From an uncultured Aquabacterium sp. (lineage in GTDB: Bacteria > Pseudomonadota > Gammaproteobacteria > Burkholderiales > Burkholderiaceae_C): a stretch of 64,000 nucleotides of DNA. Numbering within the stretch: position 1 is the stretch's first letter; every line of letters begins with the position of its first letter. Below, one piece after another: positions 34,557 through 43,783 of the stretch. The stretch spans positions 1 to 64,000 of the forward strand of contig NZ_CAJYGK010000034.1 of assembly GCF_913773725.1 (NCBI RefSeq), read 5' to 3'. The notes under the pieces are model-generated. The model was not told where the DNA came from and did no database searches. It was given only the letters and a program-made list of their open reading frames with translations. The position numbers and the translations under genes are program-made.

Positions 34557-34582
34557 AGCCCGGCCTTGCGCCGGGCTTTTTC
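34557..34582 (+). terminator. Rho-independent terminator after the SWIB gene
   Basis: AGCCCGG-CCTTGCG-CCGGGCT followed by TTTTT. It separates the SWIB gene from the convergent enoyl-CoA hydratase. Confidence 0.88.
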
Positions 34583-34618
34583 ATGGTGCAGCGCCTGCGC
34601 GTGGACGCACGGCCTGCG

Positions 34619-35497
34619 TCACCACCACGGATAGAACGGCGGCATGTCGGACGCCTGGCTGGCAAACCGGGCCGGGCGCTTCTCGAGAAAGGCCTGCACG
34701 CCCTCCTTGCCATCGCCGATGCTGGTGTAGAACATTGCCAGCGAATCCACCTGGTGGGCCGCCAGCGGGTGCGGCTGGGCCGCATTGCGGTACATCATCT
34801 GGCGCGTCAGCGCGATGCCCACCGCCGAGCGCTCGGTCGCAATGCGGCGCGCGATCTTCAGGGCCTCGTTCAGCAGTTGCTCGGCCGGCACGACGGCCTT
34901 GACCAGGCCGCCACGCAGTGCCTCCTGGCCATCGAACACATCGGCCATGTAGGTCCATTCCAGCGCCTGAGAGATGCCCACGATGCGCGGCAGGAACCAG
35001 CTGGAGCAGGCTTCGGGCACGATCCCGATGCGGCCGAACACGAAGCCGATGCGCGCCTTGTCCGACGCCAGGCGGATGTCCATCGGCAGCGTCATCGTGG
35101 CGCCGATGCCCACCGCGGCCCCGTTGATGGCGCCAATGACCGGCTTCTTGCAATCGAAGATGGAGAGCACCACCCGCCCCCCGGTGTCGCGCACCCCGTT
35201 CAGGATGGCAGGGTCGTCGAGCCGCTCGCGAAGGTCTTCCAGGGTCGGTCGCTGCTGCTCGTCCAGGCCGAAGACGTTGCCGCCCACCGAGAGGTCCATG
35301 CCCGCACAGAAGGCCTTGCCCGCGCCCGTCACGACAACGGCCCTCATCGCATCGTCCTGGCTGGCACGCTGAAAGGCATCGACCAGTTCGTTCGCCATCT
35401 CCACCGTGAAGGCGTTGAGTTGCTCGGGCCGGTTCAGTCTCAGCAGCAGCACCCCATCGGGATCCACGTTCCAGTCGAGGGTCTGGTAAGGGCTCAT
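34619..35497 (-). CDS. Enoyl-CoA hydratase/isomerase family protein
   Basis: 292 residues from ATG 35497 (MSPYQTLDWNVDPDGVLLL); the track's longer start is unlike the family. Crotonase fold: LNRPEQLNAFTVEMANEL, oxyanion hole AFCAGMDLSVGG and GAAVGIGATMTLPMDIRLAS, catalytic-region GIVPEACSSWFLPRIVG. The Glu of GIVPEA matches hydratases. It probably acts in fatty-acid or side-chain beta-oxidation. A monocistronic unit with no linked CoA genes, so the substrate stays open. Confidence 0.9.
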   Translation of the reverse strand: MSPYQTLDWNVDPDGVLLLRLNRPEQLNAFTVEMANELVDAFQRASQDDAMRAVVVTGAGKAFCAGMDLSVGGNVFGLDEQQRPTLEDLRERLDDPAILNGVRDTGGRVVLSIFDCKKPVIGAINGAAVGIGATMTLPMDIRLASDKARIGFVFGRIGIVPEACSSWFLPRIVGISQALEWTYMADVFDGQEALRGGLVKAVVPAEQLLNEALKIARRIATERSAVGIALTRQMMYRNAAQPHPLAAHQVDSLAMFYTSIGDGKEGVQAFLEKRPARFASQASDMPPFYPWW

Positions 35498-35739
35498 CGC
35501 TTGTCTCGCTTTCTGTGTGTCGTTGTTGATCAACATCGACTGCTTCAATGCGCAGGTGTCCCAGAATAGCGCAGGGGTATGCCCCTTGACGGAGCAGCCC
35601 ACCCCCGGGATGCTACGGAGGAACAAGACATGTCGGCCGGGCACACAATGCGCCCGCGCAACATGCGCTTGAACACGGTGGCGCCCAGAAGGCGCCTGAA
35701 ACTGACAGGGCGCAACCCTGCGCCCCCAACTGGAGACAA

Positions 35740-35934
35740 ATGATGTGGAAGATGCTCGTGGGTTTCGTGGTGTTCGCCGCGATCGTGGTGTTGGTGCTCA
35801 GCAAGACCGACGCCAACATCGACATGGGCGGTGAGAAGCACGGGATCGACGCAACCCACACCGAAGAGCCCGCCTCGGCTGCCAGCGCCCCGGCCAGCGA
35901 AGCCGCACCGGCCGCCAGCGCCGCGTCGAACTGA
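35740..35934 (+). CDS. Small membrane-anchored protein of unknown function
   Basis: 64 residues from ATG 35740 (tandem ATG ATG), with TGGAG before. One N-terminal hydrophobic helix (MLVGFVVFAAIVVLVLS) is followed by a polar, Ala/Ser/Glu-rich tail (EEPASAASAPASEAAPAASAASN) predicted to be disordered and periplasmic. Similar short proteins are common in Burkholderiales genomes without known function. Codon use and the ribosome-binding site support it; it is convergent with mutT. Confidence 0.7.
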   Translation: MMWKMLVGFVVFAAIVVLVLSKTDANIDMGGEKHGIDATHTEEPASAASAPASEAAPAASAASN

Positions 35935-35959
35935 GTCCGCGGCGCCTCGGCGCCGTGAA

Positions 35960-36460
35960 TCAGTCGCCCGCCGGGCTGTCCTGGTGGGTGAGCCCAGCAT
36001 GGCCGCGTTCGGCGGCCAGCCACTGCAGCACAGGAATGGTGCCCGGCAACACCGGCATCACCTCGACAGGCAAGGACTGCCACGCCATGTGCTGCCCCTC
36101 CCGCATCTCGAACACTCCATCCCAGGTGTAGACCTTGCAGAAATGCAGGCGCACGCGGGCGTGGGGGTAGTCCATCACCTCCACCTGCCAGGGATGGGCC
36201 TCGCCGATGGTGATGCCGAGCTCCTCGGTGAGCTCCCGGCGCAAGGCCTGCTCGACCGTTTCCCCGGCTTCCAGCTTGCCGCCCGGAAACTCCCAGTAGC
36301 CCGCGTAGACCTTGCCTTCCGGGCGCGAGGTCAGCAGAAAGCGCCCTTCGCGCCCGTGCGCATCGCGCTCGATCAGCACGCCCACGGCCACCTCGACCGG
36401 CACACGGTCGGTCGCGTCCATCACGTGGTACGACTTGCGTTCGGACGATGCCGTGCTCAT
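35960..36460 (-). CDS. mutT: NUDIX hydrolase, MutT type
   Basis: 166 residues from ATG 36460 (MSTASSERKSYHVMDATDRV). The Nudix box GGKLEAGETVEQALRRELTEELG is perfect. VPVEVAVGVLIERDAHGREGRFLLTSRPEGKVYAGYWEFPGG matches 8-oxo-dGTP diphosphatases that sanitise the nucleotide pool. Its start overlaps the stop of the upstream DUF815 ATPase gene by ATGA. This ATPase-mutT pairing is common in betaproteobacteria. Confidence 0.93.
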   Translation of the reverse strand: MSTASSERKSYHVMDATDRVPVEVAVGVLIERDAHGREGRFLLTSRPEGKVYAGYWEFPGGKLEAGETVEQALRRELTEELGITIGEAHPWQVEVMDYPHARVRLHFCKVYTWDGVFEMREGQHMAWQSLPVEVMPVLPGTIPVLQWLAAERGHAGLTHQDSPAGD

Positions 36461-37362
36461 GACGCATCCCCCTGGAGTCGGCCAGCGTGGTCGCGCGCAA
36501 ACTGGTACGCCACACGACCGGAACGCGACCCGCGCTCGATTGCCCACACGAGGGCCTCGGGCCGGGCGGCCTCGATGGCGTCGGCATCCAGGCCGAAATG
36601 GCTCAGCCACTGCGCCACGATGGCCAGGTACTCGTCCTGGCTGAACGGGTAGAAGCTGATCCACAGGCCGAAGCGCTCGGACAGCGAGATCTTCTCCTCC
36701 ACAACCTCGCCGGGATGGAGTTCACCATCGTCCGAGCGGGTGTAGCTCTTGTTGTCGGAGTGGTATTCGGGCAGCAGGTGCCGCCGGTTCGACGTGGCGA
36801 CGATCAGCACGTTGTCCCCGCTGGCCGACACCGTGCCGTCGAGGATGGACTTCAGGGCCTTGTAGCCGGGCTCGCCTTCGTCGAAGCTGAGGTCGTCGCA
36901 GAACACGATGAAGCGCTCAGGCCGGTGGCTCACCAGGTCGATCAGGTCCGGCAGGTCGATCATGTCGGCCTTGTCGACCTCGATCAGGCGCAGACCGTCG
37001 GCCGCGTGAGCCTGCAGGGCTGCCTTCACCAGAGACGATTTGCCGGTGCCGCGGGCGCCGCTGAGCAGCACGTTGTTGGCAGGCCGTCCCGCCACGAACT
37101 GCGCCAGGTTGCGCGCAAAGCGTGCCTTCTGGGTATCGACCTCCTGCAGGTCGTCGTAGCCGATGCGGGCCACGTGGCGCACCGGCTCGAGCCAGCCCGA
37201 CGCCCACGCGGCCGTGCTGCGTTTGCGATAGCGAAAGGCCACGGAGGCCTGCCAGTCGGGCGCAATCACGGGACTGTGATGCGGCGAGGGAACGAGGGAT
37301 TCGAGGCGCTGCAGCAGGGATTCCGCGCGCGCGATCAGGGACACGACGTCAGGGGAGCTCAT
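36457..37362 (-). CDS. DUF815-family AAA ATPase
   Basis: 301 residues from ATG 37362 (MSSPDVVSLIARAESLLQRL). Walker A in NVLLSGARGTGKSSLVKAAL (~95), Walker B in RFIVFCDDLSFDEGE, sensor-like VLIVATSNRRHLLPEYHSDN and arginine-rich SERFGLWISFYPF. It belongs to the DUF815 group, similar to DnaA/DnaC-like AAA proteins. The role is unknown. It is translationally coupled to mutT. Confidence 0.92.
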   Translation of the reverse strand: MSSPDVVSLIARAESLLQRLESLVPSPHHSPVIAPDWQASVAFRYRKRSTAAWASGWLEPVRHVARIGYDDLQEVDTQKARFARNLAQFVAGRPANNVLLSGARGTGKSSLVKAALQAHAADGLRLIEVDKADMIDLPDLIDLVSHRPERFIVFCDDLSFDEGEPGYKALKSILDGTVSASGDNVLIVATSNRRHLLPEYHSDNKSYTRSDDGELHPGEVVEEKISLSERFGLWISFYPFSQDEYLAIVAQWLSHFGLDADAIEAARPEALVWAIERGSRSGRVAYQFARDHAGRLQGDAS

Positions 37363-37392
37363 GCCCGCGAGTGTAGAACGCACGCACCCCGC

Positions 37393-38181
37393 TCAGGCCG
37401 GCAGCCGATGGAGCCCCTGCGGTGTGACGGCCCACACCTGGTCCGCTCCGGCTGGACGGATGGGATGCATGCCGGTGAAGGCCCCGAAGGCCGGCAGGAC
37501 GCCGACGGGGCGCACACCGGCATCGCCCAGCCAGAAGCACGGCAGGCGCAGGCGGTCGCGCCCCGGCGCCTGAACGTGCACGCACGGGTGCAGGTGGCCG
37601 CTCAGCGTGTAGCCCGCGCCGGCCACCGGCTCGGGATGGTGGGCACACGCCAACAGCCCATGTCGCCAGTGCCCTTCTTCGGGCAGGCAGATCAGCCGCT
37701 CGCCAAGCAGGCCTTGCAGGGCCGACAGGTCCGCTCGGGCCCGGGTGTCGTGGTTGCCACCGATCAGCACCAATTCCGCCGGGAGACCACCAGGGCGGCC
37801 CGCAGCCCACGCGGCCATGGCCCGGGCAAAGCGCGCCGGGCTGTCTCCCCCCTGGGGCCCATGGAACAGGTCGCCCAGCACGACCAGCCGGCGCGCCGCC
37901 GTCGCGTGCAGGGCTGCAGCCAGGCGCGCCAGCGTGTCGCCATCGGCCCCGCTGCGGGCCGACGCCGGCAGGGGCACGCCCAGGGCGCTGAACTGATGGG
38001 CCTTGCCCAGGTGCGCATCGGCCACCAGCAGGGTGCCGCCTGCAGGCCATTCGGTTCCGGCCGGGGCGTGGCCCGCGGCGCCATCGGCGGCGCCACCCGC
38101 TTGGTCCGGGGGCAACCAGGCGGTGCGGTCGGATCGCAGCCACACCGTCACGCCAGCCAGGCTCACGGATTGAGCGTGCAT
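37393..38181 (-). CDS. pdeM: PdeM-like metallophosphoesterase
   Basis: 262 residues from ATG 38181; a GTG slightly upstream would overlap the HAD gene. Calcineurin-like motifs: VADAHLGKAHQF, VVLGDLFHG, LIGGNHDTRA, SGHLHPCVH. This set matches the ligase-associated DNA damage-response phosphoesterase family. In many genomes those genes cluster with an ATP-dependent ligase, an exonuclease-type protein and a Lhr-like helicase; none is adjacent here. Confidence 0.85.
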   Translation of the reverse strand: MHAQSVSLAGVTVWLRSDRTAWLPPDQAGGAADGAAGHAPAGTEWPAGGTLLVADAHLGKAHQFSALGVPLPASARSGADGDTLARLAAALHATAARRLVVLGDLFHGPQGGDSPARFARAMAAWAAGRPGGLPAELVLIGGNHDTRARADLSALQGLLGERLICLPEEGHWRHGLLACAHHPEPVAGAGYTLSGHLHPCVHVQAPGRDRLRLPCFWLGDAGVRPVGVLPAFGAFTGMHPIRPAGADQVWAVTPQGLHRLPA

Positions 38182-38188
38182 GGCCACG

Positions 38189-38899
38189 TCAGCGAGGACG
38201 ATGCGGCCGCCAGTGGTGCAGGGCCCGGAGCCGCCGGATCCTGGCATGCAACCAGCGCGGACGCCCCCGACCCGTGGCCGTCTCGGGGCCATGGGGGTTG
38301 TCCTTCAGGTAGTGCCGCATCCACACGGTGCCCAGACCCAGTTTCTGGGCGCTGCGCAGGTTGGCCAGGGTGTCCTCGACCAGGATGCAGCGGTGGGCCG
38401 GCAACTTCAGCCGCGCCAGCACCACGCGCAACATGCGCGTGTCGGGCTTGGGCCGCAGGTCGCCGAACACACGCATGGCCTCGATGGACACCACGGTCTC
38501 GAACACGCCGGCCAGATCCAGGGTGGTCAGCACCCGCTGCGCATACTCGGCCGGGGCGTTGGTCAGCAGGATCTTGCGCCCCGGCAGCCGCAGCAGCGCC
38601 AGCCGGTCCACATGCGGCATGGACAGCGCCCCCTCCAGCCCAGGCAGGGTGTGCGTCTGGGCCAGGAAGTGAGCAGCGCGGATGCCATGGTGGCGCTCCA
38701 GCCCGAGCAGGGTGGCGCCGTAGCGGCGCCAGTAGTGCAGGCGCAGGGCATCGGCCTCTGGGGGCGGCAGGCCAAGGTGGGTGACGATGTACTCCGTCAT
38801 CGACTGGTTCAGTCGCCCGAAGACCGCCCGGCTCGCATCGTGCAGGGTGTTGTCGAGATCAAAGAGCCAGATCGGCGCGGAAGACGGCGGACGTGGCAT
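38189..38899 (-). CDS. HAD-superfamily pyrimidine 5'-nucleotidase
   Basis: 236 residues. HAD motif I IWLFDLDNTLHDA, motif II ILLTNAPAEYA, motif III with Lys in DLRPKPDTRML, and motif IV CILVEDTLANLRSAQKLG. The family (SDT1/YjjG-like) removes phosphate from pyrimidine or modified nucleotides. The last ~30 residues are Arg/Trp/His-rich (RWLHARIRRLRALHHWRPHRPR), an atypical basic tail. It lies between the GT39 gene and pdeM in a tight minus-strand run. Confidence 0.9.
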   Translation of the reverse strand: MPRPPSSAPIWLFDLDNTLHDASRAVFGRLNQSMTEYIVTHLGLPPPEADALRLHYWRRYGATLLGLERHHGIRAAHFLAQTHTLPGLEGALSMPHVDRLALLRLPGRKILLTNAPAEYAQRVLTTLDLAGVFETVVSIEAMRVFGDLRPKPDTRMLRVVLARLKLPAHRCILVEDTLANLRSAQKLGLGTVWMRHYLKDNPHGPETATGRGRPRWLHARIRRLRALHHWRPHRPR

Positions 38900-38902
38900 G
38901 GC

Positions 38903-40372
38903 TCACTTTCCGGGCTCGGCCACCACGCGGGCCCAGCGCAGCGTGACCGGCGCGCCCTGCGGGCGGTGATAGGGCGGCGCAGCCACCTCGCCAGACCAGC
39001 GGATGGCGTCGGGCGTCAGCCCCGTGCGCGCGGCCAGCCAGGTCTGAAAACGGGGCTCGGTCAGGTCTTCTGCGCGCGCCACCAGCATGACTTCGGAGGG
39101 AAGGGGCGCGGCCCAGGGCACGACGGGCGTCAGCACCAGCACGTCCGCCCCCCAGGCGGCCTTCAGGTTCGCCCCGGGAAGGTGGTGCGAGGCCAGCACG
39201 ACACGGGGCACCGTGCCGCCCCACTGCTGCCGCAGTTGCGCGGCGAGTTCGGCATAGGGCAGGTTCTGGCGCGTGGGCCGTGCGCCGCCCCACCAGACCC
39301 GGCCGGGCAGCGCGACGGCCACCACCAGCGCCAGCAGCGCGCCCACCACGCACAGGCGACGCCCCCAGTGGCGCACGGCCGGATCGGTCGCGGCAGCCAG
39401 CCACAGCGGCAGGAAGAAGAGCTGCGGGAAATACCAGCGCGGGCTGAAGCGATCGACCCCCAGCGCCACGGCAAACACCAGCAGGCAGCAGACCACGGCG
39501 CCAGCCAGGTGCGCCAGGAAGCGCCCGGCCTCGCTGAGTCGCCGGGCCTGCCAGGCCATGGGCAGAGCCAGCAGCCACCAGGGGGTGAAGAAACCGAGCA
39601 GTGCCTGAAAGGCCTCGGCCATCAGCTGGGCTGCGCCCGCGTCGCCATGGATCTTCTGCAGGGTTCGGTTGAGTGACTCAGGGTGAGCGGCCAGCCAGGC
39701 GCCATGGGGCGCCCACGCGAGGGCGCCCACCCCGGCCACTGTCAGCAGGCCGCCCCAACGCCAGCGGGCGCGGGTGACCGGCGAGCAGGCCAGCGTGAGC
39801 GGCAAGGCCACCAGGAAAATGAGTGCGTTGTGCTTGGACAGCAGCGCGGCCGCCGCCAGCAGGCCGGTGCGGGCGTCACGCCACCAGGCAGGCCGGTTCA
39901 GGCTGTCGAGTGCGGACCACAGCACACCCGCCCCGATGCTGGCAGCCAGCAGCGAATGCGTCAGGTCACGCTGCGCTTCCCAGATGACGGCCGGCACCAG
40001 CGCCAGCCCTGCCACCGCCGCGGCCCGCTGCGCTGTGCCGAGGCCCAGGCAACGGGCTGCGCCGTCGCAAGCCAGCACGAAGCCGGTCAGCAAGGCCACT
40101 TTCAGCGCCCACAACGAGAACACCACCGAGCCCGTCAGGGCCGTCAAGCCCCACACCAGCCAGGTGTAGAGCGGCGGCTGGTTGGTGTAGCCCCAGGCCA
40201 GCTTCTGGGCCAGGATGAGCTGCTCGGCCTGGTCGAGCTCGAGCGTGGGCGAGACGGCCGCCTGCAGCCCGGCCACCAAGCTCAAGTAGGCCAGCAGCAG
40301 GAGCACCCACGCTGCGGGAACGGCCTGCCCCGGGGACGGCCTCAGGGCGTCACCCGGCACGCGGAATGTCAT
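38903..40372 (-). CDS. Family 39 (ArnT-like) membrane glycosyltransferase
   Basis: 489 residues with about 11 transmembrane segments. The first periplasmic loop has the GT39 pattern PTLELDQAEQLILAQKLAWGYTNQPPLYTWLV, with the acidic residue that binds the polyprenyl-phosphate sugar. Further hydrophobic segments follow, then a C-terminal periplasmic domain. These enzymes add sugars from undecaprenyl-phosphate donors to lipid A or other envelope acceptors. Acceptor unknown. One base separates it from argB. Confidence 0.87.
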   Translation of the reverse strand: MTFRVPGDALRPSPGQAVPAAWVLLLLAYLSLVAGLQAAVSPTLELDQAEQLILAQKLAWGYTNQPPLYTWLVWGLTALTGSVVFSLWALKVALLTGFVLACDGAARCLGLGTAQRAAAVAGLALVPAVIWEAQRDLTHSLLAASIGAGVLWSALDSLNRPAWWRDARTGLLAAAALLSKHNALIFLVALPLTLACSPVTRARWRWGGLLTVAGVGALAWAPHGAWLAAHPESLNRTLQKIHGDAGAAQLMAEAFQALLGFFTPWWLLALPMAWQARRLSEAGRFLAHLAGAVVCCLLVFAVALGVDRFSPRWYFPQLFFLPLWLAAATDPAVRHWGRRLCVVGALLALVVAVALPGRVWWGGARPTRQNLPYAELAAQLRQQWGGTVPRVVLASHHLPGANLKAAWGADVLVLTPVVPWAAPLPSEVMLVARAEDLTEPRFQTWLAARTGLTPDAIRWSGEVAAPPYHRPQGAPVTLRWARVVAEPGK

Positions 40373-40373
40373 C

Positions 40374-41327
<954 letters not shown>

Positions 41328-41477
41328 TTAGAAGCTCCTGCAAGGCAACAGGGTCAACCGGGGGCCTCGCGCGGACGTTCGGGCATCAGGGCATCATGTG
41401 TCCGCAGCCCCGGGGAACCATCCTGGGCCTGGCGGGTCTGACAAGCTGTGTTTCCCGCTGACCAACCGGAGTGTCTT

Positions 41478-41771
41478 GTGAAAGTTTCTGTCATGCGCAC
41501 GATCGTGGGCCTGCTGTCCGGCCTGGGGATCGCCCTGTCCGCGCTGGCGCAACCGGTCGACGGCGAAGTCCGCAAGGTCGACCCGGATGCCGGCAAGATC
41601 ACGCTCAAGCACGGCGAGATCCGCAACCTGGACATCCCCGCGATGCAGATGAGCTTCCGTGTGGCCGACCCGGCGTGGCTGAAGCGCTTTCAGGTGGGCG
41701 ACAAGGTGACCTTTACCGCGGACAAGGTGGGCGGACAGTTCACCATCACGTCGATGTCGCCCAAGCCCTGA
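41478..41771 (+). CDS. cusF: Periplasmic CusF-like copper-binding protein
   Basis: 97 residues from GTG 41478, which has GGAG six bases upstream and gives a clean signal peptide (MKVSVMRTIVGLLSGLGIALSALAQ). The OB-like domain matches CusF: GEVRKVDPDAGKITLKHGEIRNLDIPAMQMSFRV. His and the two Met ligands (H..MxM) are kept, but the Trp that caps copper in E. coli CusF is Ile here. No cusCBA pump is nearby, so it may be a stand-alone chaperone. Confidence 0.88.
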   Translation: MKVSVMRTIVGLLSGLGIALSALAQPVDGEVRKVDPDAGKITLKHGEIRNLDIPAMQMSFRVADPAWLKRFQVGDKVTFTADKVGGQFTITSMSPKP

Positions 41772-41775
41772 AATG

Positions 41776-41811
41776 GACAAAGGGCCCCGGCCTGAGACCG
41801 GAGCCCTTCCC
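41776..41811 (+). terminator. Possible terminator after cusF
   Basis: AAGGGCCCCGG...CCGGAGCCCTT forms an imperfect stem five bases after the cusF stop. It lacks a good U-run, so the call is weak. Confidence 0.4.
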
Positions 41812-41989
41812 CCGAGACATGCCCTCCCTGGACCTGGCTCTTCGATGACAGCGTTTTTGCTTGTTTGCCGCCCCGCCGGCTGACTGTGTCGTCGCTCTGC
41901 GGCGTGACCGATGCGGGTGGACGAAAAGCAGTTTAGTGGCGCGCCGGATCAAACCGCCAGACTGGCCCGAGGGAATCGTTACAAGATGC

Positions 41990-42007
41990 TTCCCATGTTC
42001 ATGGGAA
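41990..42007. repeat. Perfect 18-base palindrome downstream of the DedA-like gene
   Basis: TTCCCATG-TT-CATGGGAA lies in the convergent gap 41772-42065 between cusF and the DedA-like gene. It has no U-run on either side. It could be an RNA hairpin at the end of the minus-strand transcript or a protein site. The rest of the gap shows nothing. Confidence 0.5.
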
Positions 42008-42065
42008 ACCCCCGAAAGAGGGAAATCGGCCGCACACGCCCACCCATTTGACCGATGGGAGATGC

Positions 42066-42575
42066 TCAGATCATCCACAACAGCGCCGCGGTCATCGTGA
42101 TGTACCGCAAGCCCTTGCCGATCGCCATGTAGAAAAGGCAGGGCCAGAACGGCAGCCTCAGCCACCCGGCCACGGCGCACAGCGGATCGCCGACGACCGG
42201 CAGCCACGACAGCAAACAGGCCGCCGGCCCGAACCGCACCAACCAGCGCGCCGCCCGGCCCTCGGCACGCCCCGCGGAAGGCGGCAGCGCGGGGTCATCG
42301 TCTCGGTGGCGCAGCGCGTCCGCCGCACGATGGGCGCCCCGCCCCATCCACCAGGTGATCGCACCGCCCAGCGTGTTGCCGGCCGTGGCCACCAGCACCG
42401 CAGGCCAGAACAGGTCGGGCCGCAGCTTCACCAGGGCGTACACCGCGGGCTCGGAACCCATGGGCAGCAAGGTGGCCGACACCGTGGCCACCAGAAACAC
42501 CGCACCCAGACCGACTTCCGGGAGTGCAAACCACTGCAGGATCACCTGGACCCACGACATCAAGCTCGCTTCCAT
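42066..42575 (-). CDS. YqaA/DedA-family membrane protein
   Basis: 169 residues from ATG 42575 (MEASLMSWVQVILQWFALPE). Four or five transmembrane helices; family features include ATVSATLLPMGSEPAVY, TAGNTLGGAITWWMGR and the C-terminal GRAARWLVRFGPAACLLSWLPVVGDPLCAVAGWLRLPFWPCLFYMAIGKGLRY in outline. DedA/SNARE-assoc proteins are undecaprenyl-phosphate or phospholipid flippases; YqaA members are less studied. Separated from ompW by a strong terminator. Confidence 0.9.
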   Translation of the reverse strand: MEASLMSWVQVILQWFALPEVGLGAVFLVATVSATLLPMGSEPAVYALVKLRPDLFWPAVLVATAGNTLGGAITWWMGRGAHRAADALRHRDDDPALPPSAGRAEGRAARWLVRFGPAACLLSWLPVVGDPLCAVAGWLRLPFWPCLFYMAIGKGLRYITMTAALLWMI

Positions 42576-42617
42576 GCGGGGATTGTGCGGTGGGATGGGA
42601 GGGTAGCCAGACACCCA

Positions 42618-42641
42618 CAAAAAAAGGCCCCTGTCGGGGCC
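42618..42641 (-). terminator. Rho-independent terminator after ompW
   Basis: Minus strand GGCCCC-GACA-GGGGCC followed by TTTTTTTT, 52 bases after the ompW stop. Confidence 0.9.
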
Positions 42642-42692
42642 CTTGTCGCAGGACCGCTTAAAGGCGGTCGCCGGCACGTCACGCCGTTCTGA

Positions 42693-43481
42693 TCAGAACG
42701 TGTAGCCCACCGACATGGAGAAGGCTGAGGGGTGGAAGCGGTAGATGGCCTTCTGCTCGCTGTGATCGGTGCGGATGGTGAGCTTGTTCTTCACAGCTGC
42801 CGTGGCCCAGCCCGCGTTGATCGACCAGTTGCGGTCGATGCGGTAGCTCACGCCGGTCTGGAAGGCCAGGCCGTAGGAGTCAGTGAGATCGATGCGGACC
42901 TTGCCGTCGCTGTACAGCTTGTTGCCTACGTCGTTGGAGGTGGCCTTGAAGCGCGTGTAGTTGATGCCGACACCGATGAACGGGCGCAGGGCGGCCCCCG
43001 GCTCGGCCAACTGGTAGTTGAAGAACAGCGTCGGTGCGGCCTGCTTCACCGTGGCCACCACCTCGCCATTGTTGCGCTGCAGCTTCTGCGTGGTACCCGC
43101 CACCTTCGCGTTGCCCAGCGGCGTGCCAGCTTCTGCCGAGAGGGCGCTCAGCTCCGGGTTCGGCGCGCGCAGCTTGACATCGTGCTCGGGCGGCACGCCT
43201 AACACCAGCTCGGCGCTCCAGCGGTCGCTCAGCGGGCGCTCGATGCTGAACATGACCGTGCTCTTGGGCTGCACTTCAAGGCGGGTGCCGCCGTTCACGT
43301 TGATGTTGCCCAGGTAGGCGCCCTGGTACACCGGCAAGGTGCCCTTGAGCGAGCTGCTGGTGGCGCGCGGGTCGATGTAGATGCCACCGAGCTTGATGGT
43401 GTAGCCCTCGGCAAGTGCGGACGAGGCGGACAGCGCGCACAGAACGGCGCCGGCGGACAAGGCGAATAAAGACTGCTTCAT
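42693..43481 (-). CDS. ompW: Outer-membrane protein OmpW
   Basis: 262 residues from ATG 43481 (MKQSLFALSAGAVLCALSASSALA is the signal peptide). Eight-stranded barrel; family segments are YTIKLGGIYIDP, ELVLGVPPEHDVKL, PTLFFNYQLAEPGAALRPFIGVGINYTRF and SYRIDRNWSINAGW; it ends in YTF with the aromatic C-terminus used by BAM. OmpW forms a narrow hydrophobic channel for small molecules. Loops rich in Lys/Ala (ELSALSAEAGTPLGNAKVAG) lengthen it slightly. Confidence 0.93.
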   Translation of the reverse strand: MKQSLFALSAGAVLCALSASSALAEGYTIKLGGIYIDPRATSSSLKGTLPVYQGAYLGNINVNGGTRLEVQPKSTVMFSIERPLSDRWSAELVLGVPPEHDVKLRAPNPELSALSAEAGTPLGNAKVAGTTQKLQRNNGEVVATVKQAAPTLFFNYQLAEPGAALRPFIGVGINYTRFKATSNDVGNKLYSDGKVRIDLTDSYGLAFQTGVSYRIDRNWSINAGWATAAVKNKLTIRTDHSEQKAIYRFHPSAFSMSVGYTF

Positions 43482-43544
43482 GGTGGACCGGTCAGAGGGA
43501 TTGGAACGCGACGGTACCGCGCGCATGGCATTGTGACCGCAACG

Positions 43545-43563
43545 ATTGCATTTGTACTGCAAT
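43545..43563. promoter_or_regulatory. Inverted repeat near the ompW promoter
   Basis: ATTGCA-TTTGTAC-TGCAAT, 64-82 bases upstream of the ompW ATG. It has the size of a dimeric regulator site but does not match Fnr or Crp consensus closely. Confidence 0.45.
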
Positions 43564-43657
43564 ATTCATCCGGGATTTCCCTGAACGCCCGCGGCCTGTG
43601 GCGGCACGGGCGGCGGTTCGTGCCATGGGCATCGCCCGCATGGAGGACGAGGGCCGG

Positions 43658-43710
43658 TATACTCTGCCTTCTTTTTAAGCAGCCCTGTTCGCCTGCGCGG
43701 ACGGGGCTGC
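43658..43710 (+). promoter_or_regulatory. dusB-fis promoter -10 and leader hairpin
   Basis: TATACT followed by a T-rich tract, then GCAGCCC...GGGCTGC enclosing an imperfectly paired CGC/GCG core. It lies ~75 bases before dusB. No convincing -35 was found. The hairpin could slow transcription or stabilise the mRNA; a TTTTT run precedes rather than follows it, so it is not a terminator. Confidence 0.45.
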
Positions 43711-43783
43711 GCTGTCTTTCACGGGTGCCCTCGGTGGCCCCCCTGCCGTGCCGGTCCTGGTGCCGCCTCGCCTTTCGTCGCCC

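Larger units (their letters stand above)
43482..43783. other. Divergent promoter region between ompW and dusB
   Basis: 302 bases without a gene. Contents: a 19-base inverted repeat ATTGCA-N7-TGCAAT (43545-43563) on the ompW side, and on the dusB side a TATACT -10 (43658-43663) followed by a long leader hairpin (43679-43710). Confidence 0.65.

Noticed and set aside
41990-42007. Terminator for cusF or the DedA-like gene
   Set aside because: The palindrome is perfect but has no U-run in either direction; listed only as a repeat.
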